From NCBI GenBank assembly GCA_012295275.1, contig CM022678.1:17788278-17852277 (forward strand): DNA of 64,000 nucleotides. Reading direction: 5' to 3'. The notes beneath the pieces were generated by a model that saw only the letters and a list, made by a program, of their open reading frames with translations, did no database searches and was not told where the DNA came from. Shown one piece after another: positions 25,174 through 36,989 of this stretch (position 1 is its first letter; each line of letters begins with the position of its first letter). The stretch comes from Chrysomallon squamiferum. Its lineage: Eukaryota > Mollusca > Gastropoda > Neomphalida > Peltospiridae. Both the position numbers and the translations under genes were made by a program.

Positions 25174-25393
25174 TTATAATTTTTTCAACCAGGAAATATA
25201 TTGAATGCAATCAGCTGAAACTAAATTATTTCCGGAAAGTCAAATAGGACGACGAACTTAATTTACCTGGAATTCGTTCTAGTCTTTCTCTCAGGGTTTT
25301 TATCTCTTGGTTCGTTGTTTTGGGATCTTCGGAAAGTTCCTCTTGAGCCTTTTCTAAAAGCTCGGCAGACAGCGTACACGTGTACTTAGACAT
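20799..25393 (-). CDS. CRAL-TRIO (Sec14-like) lipid-transfer protein
   Basis: Seven exons on the minus strand: 25267-25393, 24212-24445, 23475-23551, 22669-22785, 21897-22007, 21309-21413 and 20799-20951. All junctions have GT-AG ends and matching phases (1, 1, then 0 for the rest), giving 307 residues, the normal family length. The N-terminal helical CRAL-TRIO_N part contains KARTDNAFLLQFLRCRKFD. The lipid-binding domain contains DHRGKDGAQIMIFRPG, MFMDLAG, GIHYINEPGFF and LPEEYGG. The relatives are the alpha-tocopherol transfer protein, retinaldehyde-binding protein 1 and clavesin group. These carry hydrophobic ligands such as vitamin E, retinoids or phosphoinositides in the cytosol or on endosomes. 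The ligand here cannot be read from sequence. It appears intact and ordinary. Confidence 0.92.
22195..22625 (-). repeat. Degenerate tandem repeat in a CRAL-TRIO intron
   Basis: Repeated variants of AAGTATAAATGATAATATTGATATCTCAAG recur roughly every 60 bases between the fourth and fifth coding exons. Copies are strongly diverged and the intron is otherwise unremarkable. Confidence 0.65.
24497..24605 (+). repeat. Compound (ACT)n/(AAT)n/(ATT)n microsatellite
   Basis: Three trinucleotide runs follow each other in the first CRAL-TRIO intron, next to the acceptor of the second coding exon. Frames found here are repeat artefacts. Confidence 0.9.
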
Positions 25394-25575
25394 GATGTTG
25401 TTGTTTAGGAAAGCGCAGCTTCAACGTGTTGCGTCGTGTGGGTATTTCCCCGGGATTTCTACGTAACACGTGAACAAATCTGATTTGCTCATGTGTGGTT
25501 ACCAAGAAATTTCCTGTTTCAGAAAGTGTGGTATAGTTTTATCGAAAGTGAAGAGCAGTTTTTTCAATGTTACGT

Positions 25576-25577
<2 letters not shown>

Positions 25578-25658
<81 letters not shown>
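25578..25658 (+). repeat. (GA)n microsatellite, about 40 copies
   Basis: An uninterrupted GA dinucleotide run about 185 bases upstream of the CRAL-TRIO start codon, inside its probable promoter or 5' UTR region. On the minus (gene) strand it reads as CT. Confidence 0.95.
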
Positions 25659-25662
<4 letters not shown>

Positions 25663-25850
25663 CACATGCAGATACACCAGCGTTTTGAGTGTGCGTTTGA
25701 AAAACACGGTCACCACAATCCACAGCTTAAAATAACTTCACATAAACGTCAAGTTTCATTCAAGTTAAATATACGTTACTTTTATTTAGGTCAGTGGTTA
25801 AAGTATTGTTGCGAATGAAGTAGCGGGGGCGAATATTTTGTACAAAGCAA

Positions 25851-25939
<89 letters not shown>

Positions 25940-26327
25940 GTAACAATGAAATTAATAACATTAATAATAAAAAGTAATAATAAATAAATAAATAAATAAT
26001 AATAGAAAATGTTTGGACAGACTAGCATCTGTTTTTCCATCAGAAATATACAAAACAGTTATCTTACAGACTTATTAATAATTTTTATTATGGCAGCTGC
26101 GCCCATCGGTAAAGTATTAAAATTTAAAAAAAAAAAAAAAAAAAAACATAATTTCTGTGACAAGAATAAAACCACTGGGAAGATTACTGTTTTAAAACTC
26201 ATCCAACGCGTCCTCAAAAGAACAAAGTATATTGAGGTTTCCCCCATTGCCCTTCCGGTTGTCATGGAAACGTTGTTTCTATATGTTGACGCAATTTCCG
26301 ACTTCCACACTTGTTGACTCTTGTATT

Positions 26328-26376
<49 letters not shown>

Positions 26377-26911
26377 TATTTCAACCAAACCTGTGCTCTT
26401 TAATGTCTTGGTGCCAGCCTTACATTCAGATACTTGCGATATTAAACGTGTGTGCGCGGTCGCATGAGTGTGTGTGCATCTGTGTGCGTCTTCTTTAGTC
26501 ACAAGTTAGTATCAGTTGTACAATTACGATAAGTTGTAATTTAATATCACACTGTTTTATGTTTCTTCGTGTGTTTATTCAGGGAACCATCTTGCAAGAA
26601 TGATTTAGAACAAATGTCACATTTATTAAGGTGTTTCTCCAGTTTCCTGTTTGTACCGTTACGTCGACTTTAAAATGCAGCTCAATGCAAAATTATTTAA
26701 CTACCAGTATACTACTTTCTGAACCGTAATTTCGTACCAAAACTGTTACCGACGTAGAACACCTCGTACCGACTATTTCTTTACTACTGATATACCGTAT
26801 TCTGTTTTTAGATTTGTATTCAAGGTGTCGTATTATGAAAATTGTATCAGACAGTAAAATAAAATAATATTTTTAAATGTTAAATGAACACTGATTGACA
26901 TAATAAACTAA

Positions 26912-27150
26912 AGTGAGTGTTGACAATTTCATTATTTCTTATTAATATTTTGTCCTTGTTATCAGTGTGTTTCACTCCACACGGGCACATTTAATCTATA
27001 AACGACAATGGTTTTAATCGGAGAACTGTACAATCCAAAATGAGGCAGTCTTGCTGTTTTATATGTTTATGTCTATCTATTCTTAGTAGAAATTTTATTC
27101 AGTATTATCTTACGTATATAAAGGTACTGCAGAACTGAATAAACTCACAT
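26912..27150 (+). repeat. Diverged direct repeat, copy 1
   Basis: Matches 28225-28501 in order and orientation: GTGAGTGTTGAC, CATTTAATCTATAAACGAC, GGCAGTCTTG, TAGTAGAAATTT, CTGAATAAACTCAC. The other copy sits just before the 16-finger gene, so this could be the stranded 5' flank of a lost gene copy or a low-copy mobile element. Confidence 0.65.
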
Positions 27151-28224
27151 CGCTGTTCAAAATTTATGAAGAAAACTGAAATAATTTATTTATTTATTTA
27201 TTTATTTCCCGACTAGGCGGCGGTTACACGGGCTACTATTCACATCCATCAATCTGGCTAGGTGTTAATATGTTCCTACGAAAGACAATAAAACCCCTGA
27301 TATTACACAAACAGTGGGCTTAAAATTCCAGACTGACGTTAACTGCTTTTGTTTAAGATTACTTTTAACACATGGGATTGGGTAAAACTGATATCAGTTT
27401 GGAGTGAATGAACTTCAAGCATTTCTTAAGTCAATTAATAATCGCCTGTTTTTTATTGATAGAGTATTTCATTAATATCACGCTGAGTGGGACTATATTA
27501 ATGGCATTTCAAGTTATGTTAGTTCTATTTGAACATAAATCATGTAATAATAGGGATAGAGAATATTGAACTGTAGCAGTTTTACTCATGGATAATTCCT
27601 CACAGACTAATGAACATTAACACTTGATATTAATATTTACACGTATGTAATTACTTCTCCTTAGGTTTGATTGTAATGAACTGTATAATAATATTATGTA
27701 TTTCATTATATGTTTGTTGAATATATTTGTTATAATAATTATTATTATTTTTTTAAATTTTTTTTTATGTTATTATTTTTTTTTTTGTATTGATTTGATT
27801 TTTTGTTTTGCAACTATTATGATTTGTTTTATGAATCTGGTCAGTATGTCCTCCTTGGAGACGCCAGAGTTACAATGTTGTATATGTTAATATTTCTATA
27901 TCAGGGATTGCCTAGTATTAAAGCTCTTTAATTTGAAACCCCGTTTTTCTCAGTTGTTTATTCCTTAGACAGCTACATATATATCAATTATATTACACCA
28001 ACATATCGGTTTCACTAGATCTGCTGGCCCCCACTCCCCCTCCCTGTTACGGATATATAATTATCGTCCTACGTTTCACTACCTTTAGGCATTCAAATCT
28101 GGCAACCGACGACATGAGGATCAAATAAATGCAACACCGCTATCTTAGGCTACACAAGGCTAATGATTTTTCATTAGAAAATAAAACGGCGTAATACAAT
28201 GGAAAACTGGTTGATATAAGATGG

Positions 28225-28501
28225 CGTGAATGTTGACGATTTTATTTCTTCTTCAGAGTCCTTCATTGTTATCGGTATGTATTATTATTCGAGGAGACAT
28301 TTAATCCATAAACGACATTGAGAGAACATGTAGAGAGCTTTGTTTAAGTTAATCATTTTTTAATCTCAAATTCGGCAGTCTTGTAGTCAATGCTTTCTCT
28401 TCTTTAGTTCATAGCAGAAATTTAACTCAGTATTTTGCAACGCTTATTTTTATTGCCAATGAAAATATGAAAAAAGTACTATAAAACTGAATAAACCCAC
28501 T
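28225..28501 (+). repeat. Diverged direct repeat, copy 2, upstream of the 16-finger gene
   Basis: Partner of 26912-27150, with the shared blocks CATTTAATC-ATAAACGAC, GGCAGTCTTG, AGCAGAAATTTAACTCAG and CTGAATAAACCCAC. Spacing between the copies is about 1.3 kb. Confidence 0.65.
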
Positions 28502-28662
28502 TTAACTTGTCACATTTGTCTAATTGAACAATTTTTTCGACAGTGACACTGTCTGCCATGTTATGACCGGTGTATGCGCAAAGATGTTCCTCGTAATAAA
28601 TGAGCAACATCGCTTTCTTAATATTCTTTTTTTTTTTTTTTTTTTTTTTAAGAGTTCTTTTA

Positions 28663-28722
<60 letters not shown>

Positions 28723-29043
28723 GTTACTCATTCGCTACGTTTTACGCTTGTCATTTTAAAAATGATTTACATATATATATTTAATTATAAATTTACTGTT
28801 TTGAACAGGTCAAGTGAACGCTCAAATAATGATAACAAAAAATGAAATACTCATTCATCAGGGAAGAACGTCATTGTAATGGTTATTTTAGGAGTAAGGA
28901 TATTCATCATTATCGTCTGTGACGAAATACTTACGTCTTAGCGTATCGCTACACTGTCCCAGTGTATATCCCCAGCTTTGTAGTTGCTCTGTCAGCATCG
29001 TGTACTCGTTGGATATCCGCAAGTGTTTAAAATAAAAACAAAA

Positions 29044-30495
29044 ATGGTGACTCGCGAATTGTGTAGGAAGGTTTTAGAAGAAGACACAGATCTGACAGAT
29101 CACATGATAATTCACACTGATGAGAAACCTTTTAAATGTGATGTTTGTGCAAAATGTTTTTCACACAAACGACATCTGAAATCGCACAGCAAAATTCACA
29201 CAGGCGAGAAACCGTACAAATGTGAGCTGTGTGAAAAATGCTTCACGCGGAGTTACTCGTTGAGGAGGCACAAGAGCTTTCATTCCGGCGAGAAGCCTTT
29301 CGAATGCGGAATGTGTTACAAACGGTTTTCTGAAAAACAGCACATGATGAGTCACGTGACGATTTACCACACCGGCGAAAAGCCTTTCGGATGTGAGGTT
29401 TGTTCGAAATCGTTTCCGACACAGCGGCACCTGAGGAGTCATTTAGAGGTCCACACTGGCGAGAAACCGCACACGTGCGGAGTGTGCATGAAATGTTTTA
29501 CGCGAATCTCCGACCTGAAAAAACACATGAGAATTCACACGGGCGAGAGGCCGTACAAATGTGACGTCTGCGAGAAGTCCTTTTCTCGGAGCTACTCCCT
29601 GACGAGGCACAAGAGCTTTCACTCCGACGAGAAACCCTTCGAATGCGGAGTGTGCAGTAAATTTTTCACCGAAAAGCAGCACATGATGAACCACATACGA
29701 ATTCATCACACCGGCGAAAAACCTTTCAAATGTGACGTCTGCTCGAAATCGTTTTCAACCACTTTGAACCTGAGCAGACACGCGAAAACTCACAGTGGGG
29801 AGAAGCCGTACGTTTGCGACATTTGTACAAAATCTTTCTCGGGACTGTCCAACATGAACAGACACATGAAGTGTCACGCAGGTGAGAAACCTTTCAAATG
29901 TGAAGTGTGCGCTAAATTATTTTCAGAACACTCTGGCTTGACGACACACATGAAAACGCACACGGGAGAGGAACCGTTCAAATGCGAGGTCTGCGAGAAA
30001 CGATTTTTCGGACAACAGAAGCTGAAATCGCACATGAGAATTCACACTGGTGAAAGGCCTTTCGTATGCGTCTTCTGCGGAAGACATTTTTCACTCAGTC
30101 ACAATCTAAAAACTCACACCAAACTTCATTTCAATAAGAAAGCTTTCAAATGTGAGCATTGTGAAAAATCCTTTTCGACCAATTTTTCTCTTCGGAGACA
30201 TGTAATGTTTCACACTGGGGAAAAACCACACCCATGTGATGTCTGTGGAAAGTCGTTTTCAACCACATTATATCTGAGGAGACACATAAAGATTCACACT
30301 GGTGAGAAACCGTACACGTGCAATGTTTGTGAGAAATCTTTTTCGCAGTTTTATAACATGAAGAGACATGTTAAAACTCACACAGGAGAGAAACCTTTTA
30401 AATGTGAAGTTTGTGAAAAACGTTTTCTAGAACGACACAAGCTGAAAGGTCACATGAGAATTCACACTGATGATATATCTTTTTCTTGTGCCTAA
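29044..30495 (+). CDS. C2H2 zinc-finger protein with 16 fingers
   Basis: The first ATG is at 29044, in an AAAAATGG context; the frame is open upstream but without Met. The 483-residue product has 16 complete C2H2 fingers in tandem (CX2CX12HX3H, or HX4H in fingers 3 and 7) joined by TGEKPF/Y linkers. They are preceded by a remnant finger that keeps only the His half. Such poly-zinc-finger proteins are nuclear and bind DNA; without KRAB, BTB or similar domains the regulatory output is unknown. Fingers 2-4 and 6-8 are clear duplicates (SYSL, EKQHMM and shared spacing), as are 8/14 and 11/16. Coding is in one exon, as is common for the finger exon; earlier 5' exons may exist. Confidence 0.9.
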   Translation: MVTRELCRKVLEEDTDLTDHMIIHTDEKPFKCDVCAKCFSHKRHLKSHSKIHTGEKPYKCELCEKCFTRSYSLRRHKSFHSGEKPFECGMCYKRFSEKQHMMSHVTIYHTGEKPFGCEVCSKSFPTQRHLRSHLEVHTGEKPHTCGVCMKCFTRISDLKKHMRIHTGERPYKCDVCEKSFSRSYSLTRHKSFHSDEKPFECGVCSKFFTEKQHMMNHIRIHHTGEKPFKCDVCSKSFSTTLNLSRHAKTHSGEKPYVCDICTKSFSGLSNMNRHMKCHAGEKPFKCEVCAKLFSEHSGLTTHMKTHTGEEPFKCEVCEKRFFGQQKLKSHMRIHTGERPFVCVFCGRHFSLSHNLKTHTKLHFNKKAFKCEHCEKSFSTNFSLRRHVMFHTGEKPHPCDVCGKSFSTTLYLRRHIKIHTGEKPYTCNVCEKSFSQFYNMKRHVKTHTGEKPFKCEVCEKRFLERHKLKGHMRIHTDDISFSCA

Positions 30496-31850
30496 ACACT
30501 CGTATTACAATAAGAAAGTTTCAAATGTCACTGGGGAAAATGAGACAGAATAATAAAAACAAAACAGAAAAAAAGAGAAAATAAAGATTTTTTACATAGA
30601 TTTAAAAATAAATAAAAAAAAAAAAAAAAAAAAAAGTATATAAAGTAATCAAATGAAATCAAATAAAACAATGGACATTTTCCTAGGAACTGTAGCTGCA
30701 TGGCTTGTTTTTATTAACTTTGTGACGTACATACATCTACATACCAGTGATCTGAAACAGTCGAACTGTCAAAAAATAAAAATAAAAATAAAAAATATAA
30801 AAACTACAAATAAAGAAATCAAGAAAAGAGAAGAAACTTACAACAGCTACAAGAATCTAGGATACGTAACTCCATCGCTGATCAAGGACAAGATTTTGTT
30901 GTGGACGAAAGTTGAAAGATTACGACGAACTAATCTCATTGATGTTTTTTTTCACAGCTTTGGCAATCTGATGCCTAGCCTTCGCCACAAAACTGTTTTC
31001 CTCTGAAATGAATGTGACAAAACCGTTGAACACTTTAATGTAATCAATTATCATAAAAAAAACAAAATTAAAAATGTATTTGTTTTGTATTGTCGATATT
31101 TACTAATAGCACATTTTCAAAATACGTTTCCCTTTTTTTTTCTTTCTTGAATTAAATCCTCTACGCGGATTTCTGTTATCCTTATTTTTCGCCTATTAAA
31201 AAATGTCACTAAAATAATTTTTATTAGAAACAATCTTCGCTTGTTGCAAAATGATTGACAGAAAATAAAATATGCCGTGAATTATTTTCATCTTCAATTC
31301 AGTTGTGTAGACTGATAAAACATATTTGACAAATGTTATATTTAATAACAGGCACGCATGCACACACACACACGCACACTATAGTAAACAATAACTGATG
31401 CCCCTGTGATGGTTAAAATAAAGTATAGCTGAATATATCACCTAACCTGCCAATCCCAAATATCAAATTCTTTAATATAGGTTGCCAAAAATGTTGTTTG
31501 TCATAAATGAAAGTGTGAGTGAAGGTGAAAAAAGAAAATAATAATAATATTGTGCTAATCACAGCAAACTGCTGTGTTCTGAAAAATGTGGGTTAAAAAA
31601 CAATAAGGTATGTTTTAGAATTGTATATTAACATAACCGTGAGACTGAGTAAAATGTTCCTTGTAAAACCAAAGGTACCACTTGGTTTGTTTTGAGATAT
31701 TCATACTGTGTATTCATACTATATATAAAACTAATTCGAAATTGGTTGAGTTCTTAAATTAAATTTGACGAATGGAGGAGAAACCCACAATACATTGCTA
31801 TGGTTACCAGAATCAAAATTACTCACCACCATGCACACATTTAAGTACAT
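30496..31850. other. 3' flank of the 16-finger gene; no further gene
   Basis: A-rich tracts at 30610-30636 and scattered AATAAA-like sites follow the stop. A frame of 117 codons (30653-31006) starts with a hydrophobic stretch and then becomes Lys-rich. It shows no family resemblance and I do not accept it as a gene. A short CA run lies at about 31363-31375. Confidence 0.5.
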
Positions 31851-31854
31851 CACT

Positions 31855-32475
31855 ACAAAGAAACACACATACATCAATAGAAAGCAGCATACAAATTATT
31901 ACGTACATTAATACAAAGAAACACACATACTTACGTACATCACTACAAAGAAACACATACGTACACGAATACAAAGAAACACATACTTACGTACTTGAAT
32001 ACAAAGAAACAAACGTACATGAATACAAAGAAACACTCATACTTACGTACATCACTACAAAGAAACAAACGTACACGAATACAAAGAAACACATACTTAC
32101 GTACATGAATACAAATAAACACATACTTACGTACATGAATACAAAGAAACACCTACTTACGTTCATCACTACAAAGAAACAAAAGAAACACATACTCACG
32201 TACATGAATACAAATAAACACATACTTACGTACATGAATACAAATAAACACATACTTACGTACATGAATACAAATAAACACATACTCACGTACATGAATA
32301 CAAATAAACACATACTCACGTACATGAATACAAATAAACACATACGTACATGAATACAAATAAACACATACTCACGTACATGAATACAAATAAACACATA
32401 CTCACGTACATGAATACAAATAAACACATACTTACGTACATCTGTACAAAGAAACAAATACTGAGGTGCGTCAGT
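31855..32475 (+). repeat. Minisatellite with a 30-bp unit, about 20 copies
   Basis: The unit combines GAATACAAATAAACACATAC and TTACGTACAT. Copies alternate between AAAGAAAC and AAATAAAC, TCACTACA and TGAATACA, and TTACG and TCACG. A few units are shortened. Because 30 is divisible by three and the unit has few stops, long frames stay open on both strands (about 193 codons on plus, 178 on minus). These have decapeptide repeats and no promoter or splice support. Confidence 0.93.
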
Positions 32476-33587
32476 ACAAGAAAATGCACAAACGTATACA
32501 TGGCAGCAAACACATGCATACAAAAAACAAAAGGATCAAACGTGCGCAAACAGTCAGTCATCTACCTGAAACGTTTTGGAATTATTTTCAAAACAGGCTG
32601 GCCAAACTAGATCTCCAGTGAGAAGAATGGAAATCATTATTTACAAATTTATAACTGTGTCAGTTACATTCTGAATACACTTTATTACAACTGTTTCTAA
32701 TTTATAAGATAACTGTAAAGACTAAATGAGATTAACTATTTCATTTCTCAGGTCTCTGCTGTAGGTAGTAGTTGAAAACAAAACTTTCACCGATGAAGCT
32801 CACACTTCTGTGACAAAATCAGTTTTTTCGTTTTGTTCTTTTCTTAGTTTTATTTTCTACCGCTTTCAGGAGAGCATTTTGCTACGATATTTTGTTTTCC
32901 TGCTTTAGCTTCTATTTATTTATTTATTTATTTATTATTATTATTATTATCTGACCAAACCGATAGCTGTCATCAGTATTTGAGACTATAAAATAAATCG
33001 CACTGACACAACTTACCGTATATTTCTCTGAGTGAAACCACTGCGGCTAGTGCATTGAATGTTTCTTTGAATTATAAAATGGAGAAATAAAAGAGTCGGT
33101 TGGGAAATAATAATAAAATGAAATTGTCAACACCGTTTTTTCAGTTGTTGAATCTACAAATTAGCCATTATGTTATGCTATTACAGTTTCTAATAAAGAA
33201 CAAAAACAAATGGATACCAGTGTAGGCGTTTTCTAAGCTATTATTATTATTTATTTATTTATTTACTTATTTACTTATTTATTCATTTATTTATTTATTT
33301 ATTATTATTATTTACACTAGAAATGTAAATACTATAATCTTTTCCGCTATTTCACTATTTTACACGTCATCAATGGTGTACAAAAACATTTTACAGCTGT
33401 GAGTAAAACAATAATTACAACTAAATCAGACACATACACTGAAATATACCCATATACATCCATATATATACACATACTTCTGAGTTGTTTTTGTCAGCCT
33501 GTCATCTCTTCTCGGTAATATCAGTACACAGCAAGGAGTAATCCCGCCAAAAGTACAAAAGTACATTAGTAAGTTGAGTATACATAT

Positions 33588-33621
<34 letters not shown>

Positions 33622-33756
33622 ATAATCCATACATACACTAATATATACAAAATCTACTGGTAGCCAGTCCAGAACACTGGTCATCTATGTAACAATTTTT
33701 AATTTTCTTTCTTTTTACACAGAGATTTCAAATACTACACTCTATTCCACTAATTC

Positions 33757-33811
<55 letters not shown>

Positions 33812-35038
33812 GTACGTACGTATATGTATAATCAACTTACTAGGGACAGTTCTAAGCCATCTTTTAGTTACTGTTTATTATTTTCATTTCATTATTTATT
33901 TGTTCAAAATCTCTGAAGACATGGATTAAATGATTCCGTCATTAATGAGTCACTGTCGCGCAATCTCGTCATTTCGAAAAACATAAGAGAGAAAAAAAAT
34001 GTACTGAAAAAGATGATAACAAAACTGATTACTCTGTTTTCAAGAGGTAAGATGCACAACATATATAGTGAGCATGCCACGTAGAGAAATAACACATACG
34101 TAAAACCACAAGTAAATAAATAAATATATATATATGCTATAATGTGCTATTGAATCGTGTTAGGAAACCATCACAGGAGTCATTAAAATTCAACACCGGC
34201 ATGTTAAAAGTTCGCGAAAGCGTAGCTTTTTAAATGTAACAGTTCATATTAAACATCGGAAATGAGTTGTTTATTTTTCTACTTAACATCGGACCAATTT
34301 TTTTTGTTGAAATTACAGAGTTAACAGAAATCGCAGACACGTCTTCCAAGAATGTGATGAAAACGGGTATTAAATTTAAGGGATTTTTTAATCATTAAAG
34401 TATTGTATCCTCTGTTTACGTGGCATACCTATTACCGTAATGCATTTTGTTAATTGATAATTTAGTTGTCTTCGAAAACTAAAAATATTATTATTCTTAC
34501 TTTAATGTCAGCACGCACATTGTTAATTATAACCTTAAATTTAAATTATTATATATGCATGTGTCAAATAATAAAAGTGTAAATAAAATACATGTACTCA
34601 CACAACTACAGACATAAACTTAGACACTGACAGTCTAAATGCATACAAATGAATATACACAGAAAGAGTACACACACACACACCCGTCTACAATAACAAT
34701 AACAAGAAGAACAACAATAAATAAAATAAAATAAATAAGTAAAGAATATTATAAAATGTTTTCTTTTAAAATGGAAGGGGTTAAAACTGGTTTGAATAAA
34801 AATACCCAGTATGCAGTAGGTACATTTTTATTATTTTCATTTAGATTATAATTATACAACTCTTGCGAATTGAATACATTTGAGGGTGTACATGTATCTT
34901 AGATATTCATGTACAATATAAATATATCACTAATAAGTTCAAGATTTACTTACAAAGGTGGTCCAAAATTAGTCAAAATGAATTTTTTTAATTTTATTTT
35001 TTAAATTCAGTTTTCTTTCATATCAGCATTTATGTTGT

Positions 35039-35073
<35 letters not shown>

Positions 35074-35884
35074 TTTGTTAGTTTGTTTGTTTTAGGACTG
35101 AACTAACAAAATAAAAGGTTACTAAGCTTTTACAGAAACTAAACAGAACACATTCTGTGTGTGTTGCAGCTAGTCAGATATTCATGAAGACAAAATTAAT
35201 TATATTTAACATGGTTTATTAATTATGATGAAGGCCAAACATTTCAGTTCATAAAAAGTGTACAATATAATTACCTAGCAGATATTTCTAGGTTAACAAT
35301 CTTCAGACATATTTGAAATCATACTAAAATAGAAATATTTAGAGATTATATTTAGGTTGTGTTAATTGCTTGCTTTTAGATTTTGTCAACAACAACAACA
35401 ACAAAATATGTGTCCAGTAGTTTGTAATTACATTGATGCAAAGATAGCAAAACTATAGTGATTGATGTTAGTTCTGATTCAAATATAGACTTTTAAATTT
35501 AAAATCAGACTCCTCTGCTAAAATCTATAAATTTCTTTTATTGCAGTTTTTACACTTTTGTATTTTCAGATCGTAAGCGACGTTTGAGACTTCATGATTG
35601 GATAGAAAGCAGATTGTGAACTTTATGAATTAAAATGTTCATTCTTTAACAGACTTTCTGAATAATTATTATTTAAAATGTCAGAATAAAAACTGGACTT
35701 TTGTAATAATAGCATCCTTGACTTTTATAGCATCCATTGTGTCTAAAAGTGTGTAAGAAGATGCGAAGAGTGCAGAAGAGCAGTAGCAGTAATGGTGAGA
35801 AGAAAAAGTGATGAAAACAAAATTTAATACTGGAACTTTCCTCCGATTTTCTGTTCTATTCGGAAGTTGTTAAATCTTGGCAAA
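32476..35884. other. Intergenic; CA, GT and TTTA microsatellites
   Basis: Holds TTTA/ATT runs at about 32913-32948 and 33240-33312, (GT)n 33591-33619, (CA)n about 33758-33810, TA near 34122-34135, and TTTA about 35039-35076. An acceptor (tttgtattttcag) near 35569 may begin the finger exon of the next gene. No other coding signal. Confidence 0.55.
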
Positions 35885-36445
35885 ATGCACGCCAGTGGCA
35901 AAAAACCCTACACATGCGAAGTTTGTACTCTGTGTTTTTCTCGGAGTCAGCATTTGAAGAGTCACATGCGAACACACACAGGTGAGAAACCGTTCAAGTG
36001 CGACGAGTGTGAAAAGTGTTTCTCTCGCAGCCAGAATCTTAAAAGTCACATGATCGTTCACACAGGCGAGAGGCCCTTTACGTGCGGGATTTGTGAGAAG
36101 AGTTTCTCGTGCAGTCAGAACATGAAGAGTCACATGAGAATTCACACTGGCGAGAGACCCTTTCAGTGTGGAGTGTGCGATAAATCGTTTTCAAAGCGGA
36201 GCAATGTCGAAGCCCACATGAGAATCCATTCTGGGGAGAAGCCGTTTGCTTGCAGACTGTGTACGAAGTGTTTCTCGGAACGGTGCAGTTTGAAGAGACA
36301 CATGAACACACACACTAATGTGAAGCCGTACAAGTGCGAGGTGTGTTCGAAATGTTTCTCACAAGATCAGCGTTTGAAATATCACATGAAAATGCATTCT
36401 AACAAAACAAACTTTTTTCCTGGCTATACATCTGAACAACCGTGA
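35885..36445 (+). CDS. C2H2 zinc-finger protein with six fingers
   Basis: The ATG at 35885 (context GCAAAATGC) is the first Met of the frame; 186 residues. Six complete C2H2 fingers run from about residue 10 to 175, with TGEKPF/TGERPF linkers and FSRSQHLKSH- and FSRSQNLKSH-type helices. Fingers 1-4 share near-identical helices (SRSQ/SCSQ), pointing to recent finger duplication. A short Ser/Asn/Pro tail follows. It is expected to be a nuclear DNA-binding protein; target and partners are unknown. The helix sequences differ from those of the 16-finger gene, so it is a separate family member, not a copy. Confidence 0.85.
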   Translation: MHASGKKPYTCEVCTLCFSRSQHLKSHMRTHTGEKPFKCDECEKCFSRSQNLKSHMIVHTGERPFTCGICEKSFSCSQNMKSHMRIHTGERPFQCGVCDKSFSKRSNVEAHMRIHSGEKPFACRLCTKCFSERCSLKRHMNTHTNVKPYKCEVCSKCFSQDQRLKYHMKMHSNKTNFFPGYTSEQP

Positions 36446-36989
36446 AATTCAATATTTTTCTTTTTTTTTCTTTTTTTTTCAAATTTTAGTGTAAAATGAT
36501 TGACACAGTCTCAATATATGAAAATCTTTTTCTGTGTGCTGGGCTAAAATGTAATGTCAGTATTCTTGCACACACAGTCTTTAAATTAGATAACGTTTGA
36601 GTGAAATAATCAATAAATAACATTTCAGTGGAACATTAAGTAAATAACTTTTGAGTGAATATTAAACAAATTTTCATTGATTGAAAAACTGTTTTATTTT
36701 TGTTAAATATTTAACCTAGATGTTTTTATAAAGAAAATGTTTTGAAAATTGATTTTATTGAAATATCTTTTTAATTATTTTAATAATCTAAAGAAGATTG
36801 AAAACTTGACAATAACACTAACAACAGTATTCATAAATCTTGTGTTTTTTCCTCAAAGCATTATCTAATTGGAGATGCTTAACCATGAAAAATCTTACTT
36901 AAAAACAATGTAAAATGTCTAAAACTAAAGATCAAGATTTCATGTGACCAACCCTGGCATACAAAATACAGTTATGTACCTGTTTAGTA

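Larger units (their letters stand above)
25394..29043. other. Intergenic between CRAL-TRIO and the 16-finger gene
   Basis: The divergent 5' flanks of two genes. Holds a pure GA run (25578-25658), ACT/AAT runs (25851-25937), a CA run (26330-26374), an ATT run (28664-28718) and the two copies of a diverged direct repeat (26912-27150 and 28225-28501). No coding exon recognised. The frame just before 29044 is open but lacks an ATG. Confidence 0.6.

Noticed and set aside
25470-25818. Frames with Arg-Glu repeats on plus and Ser-Leu repeats on minus
   Set aside because: Translations of the (GA)n microsatellite.
30653-31006. 117-codon plus-strand frame with a hydrophobic start
   Set aside because: Lys-rich low-complexity sequence, no family resemblance, no splice or promoter support; most likely chance in the 3' flank of the zinc-finger gene.
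31855-32475. Regularly spaced 30-bp repeats resembling a CRISPR array
   Set aside because: Units are directly adjacent without unique spacers, and the genome is clearly animal; it is a minisatellite.
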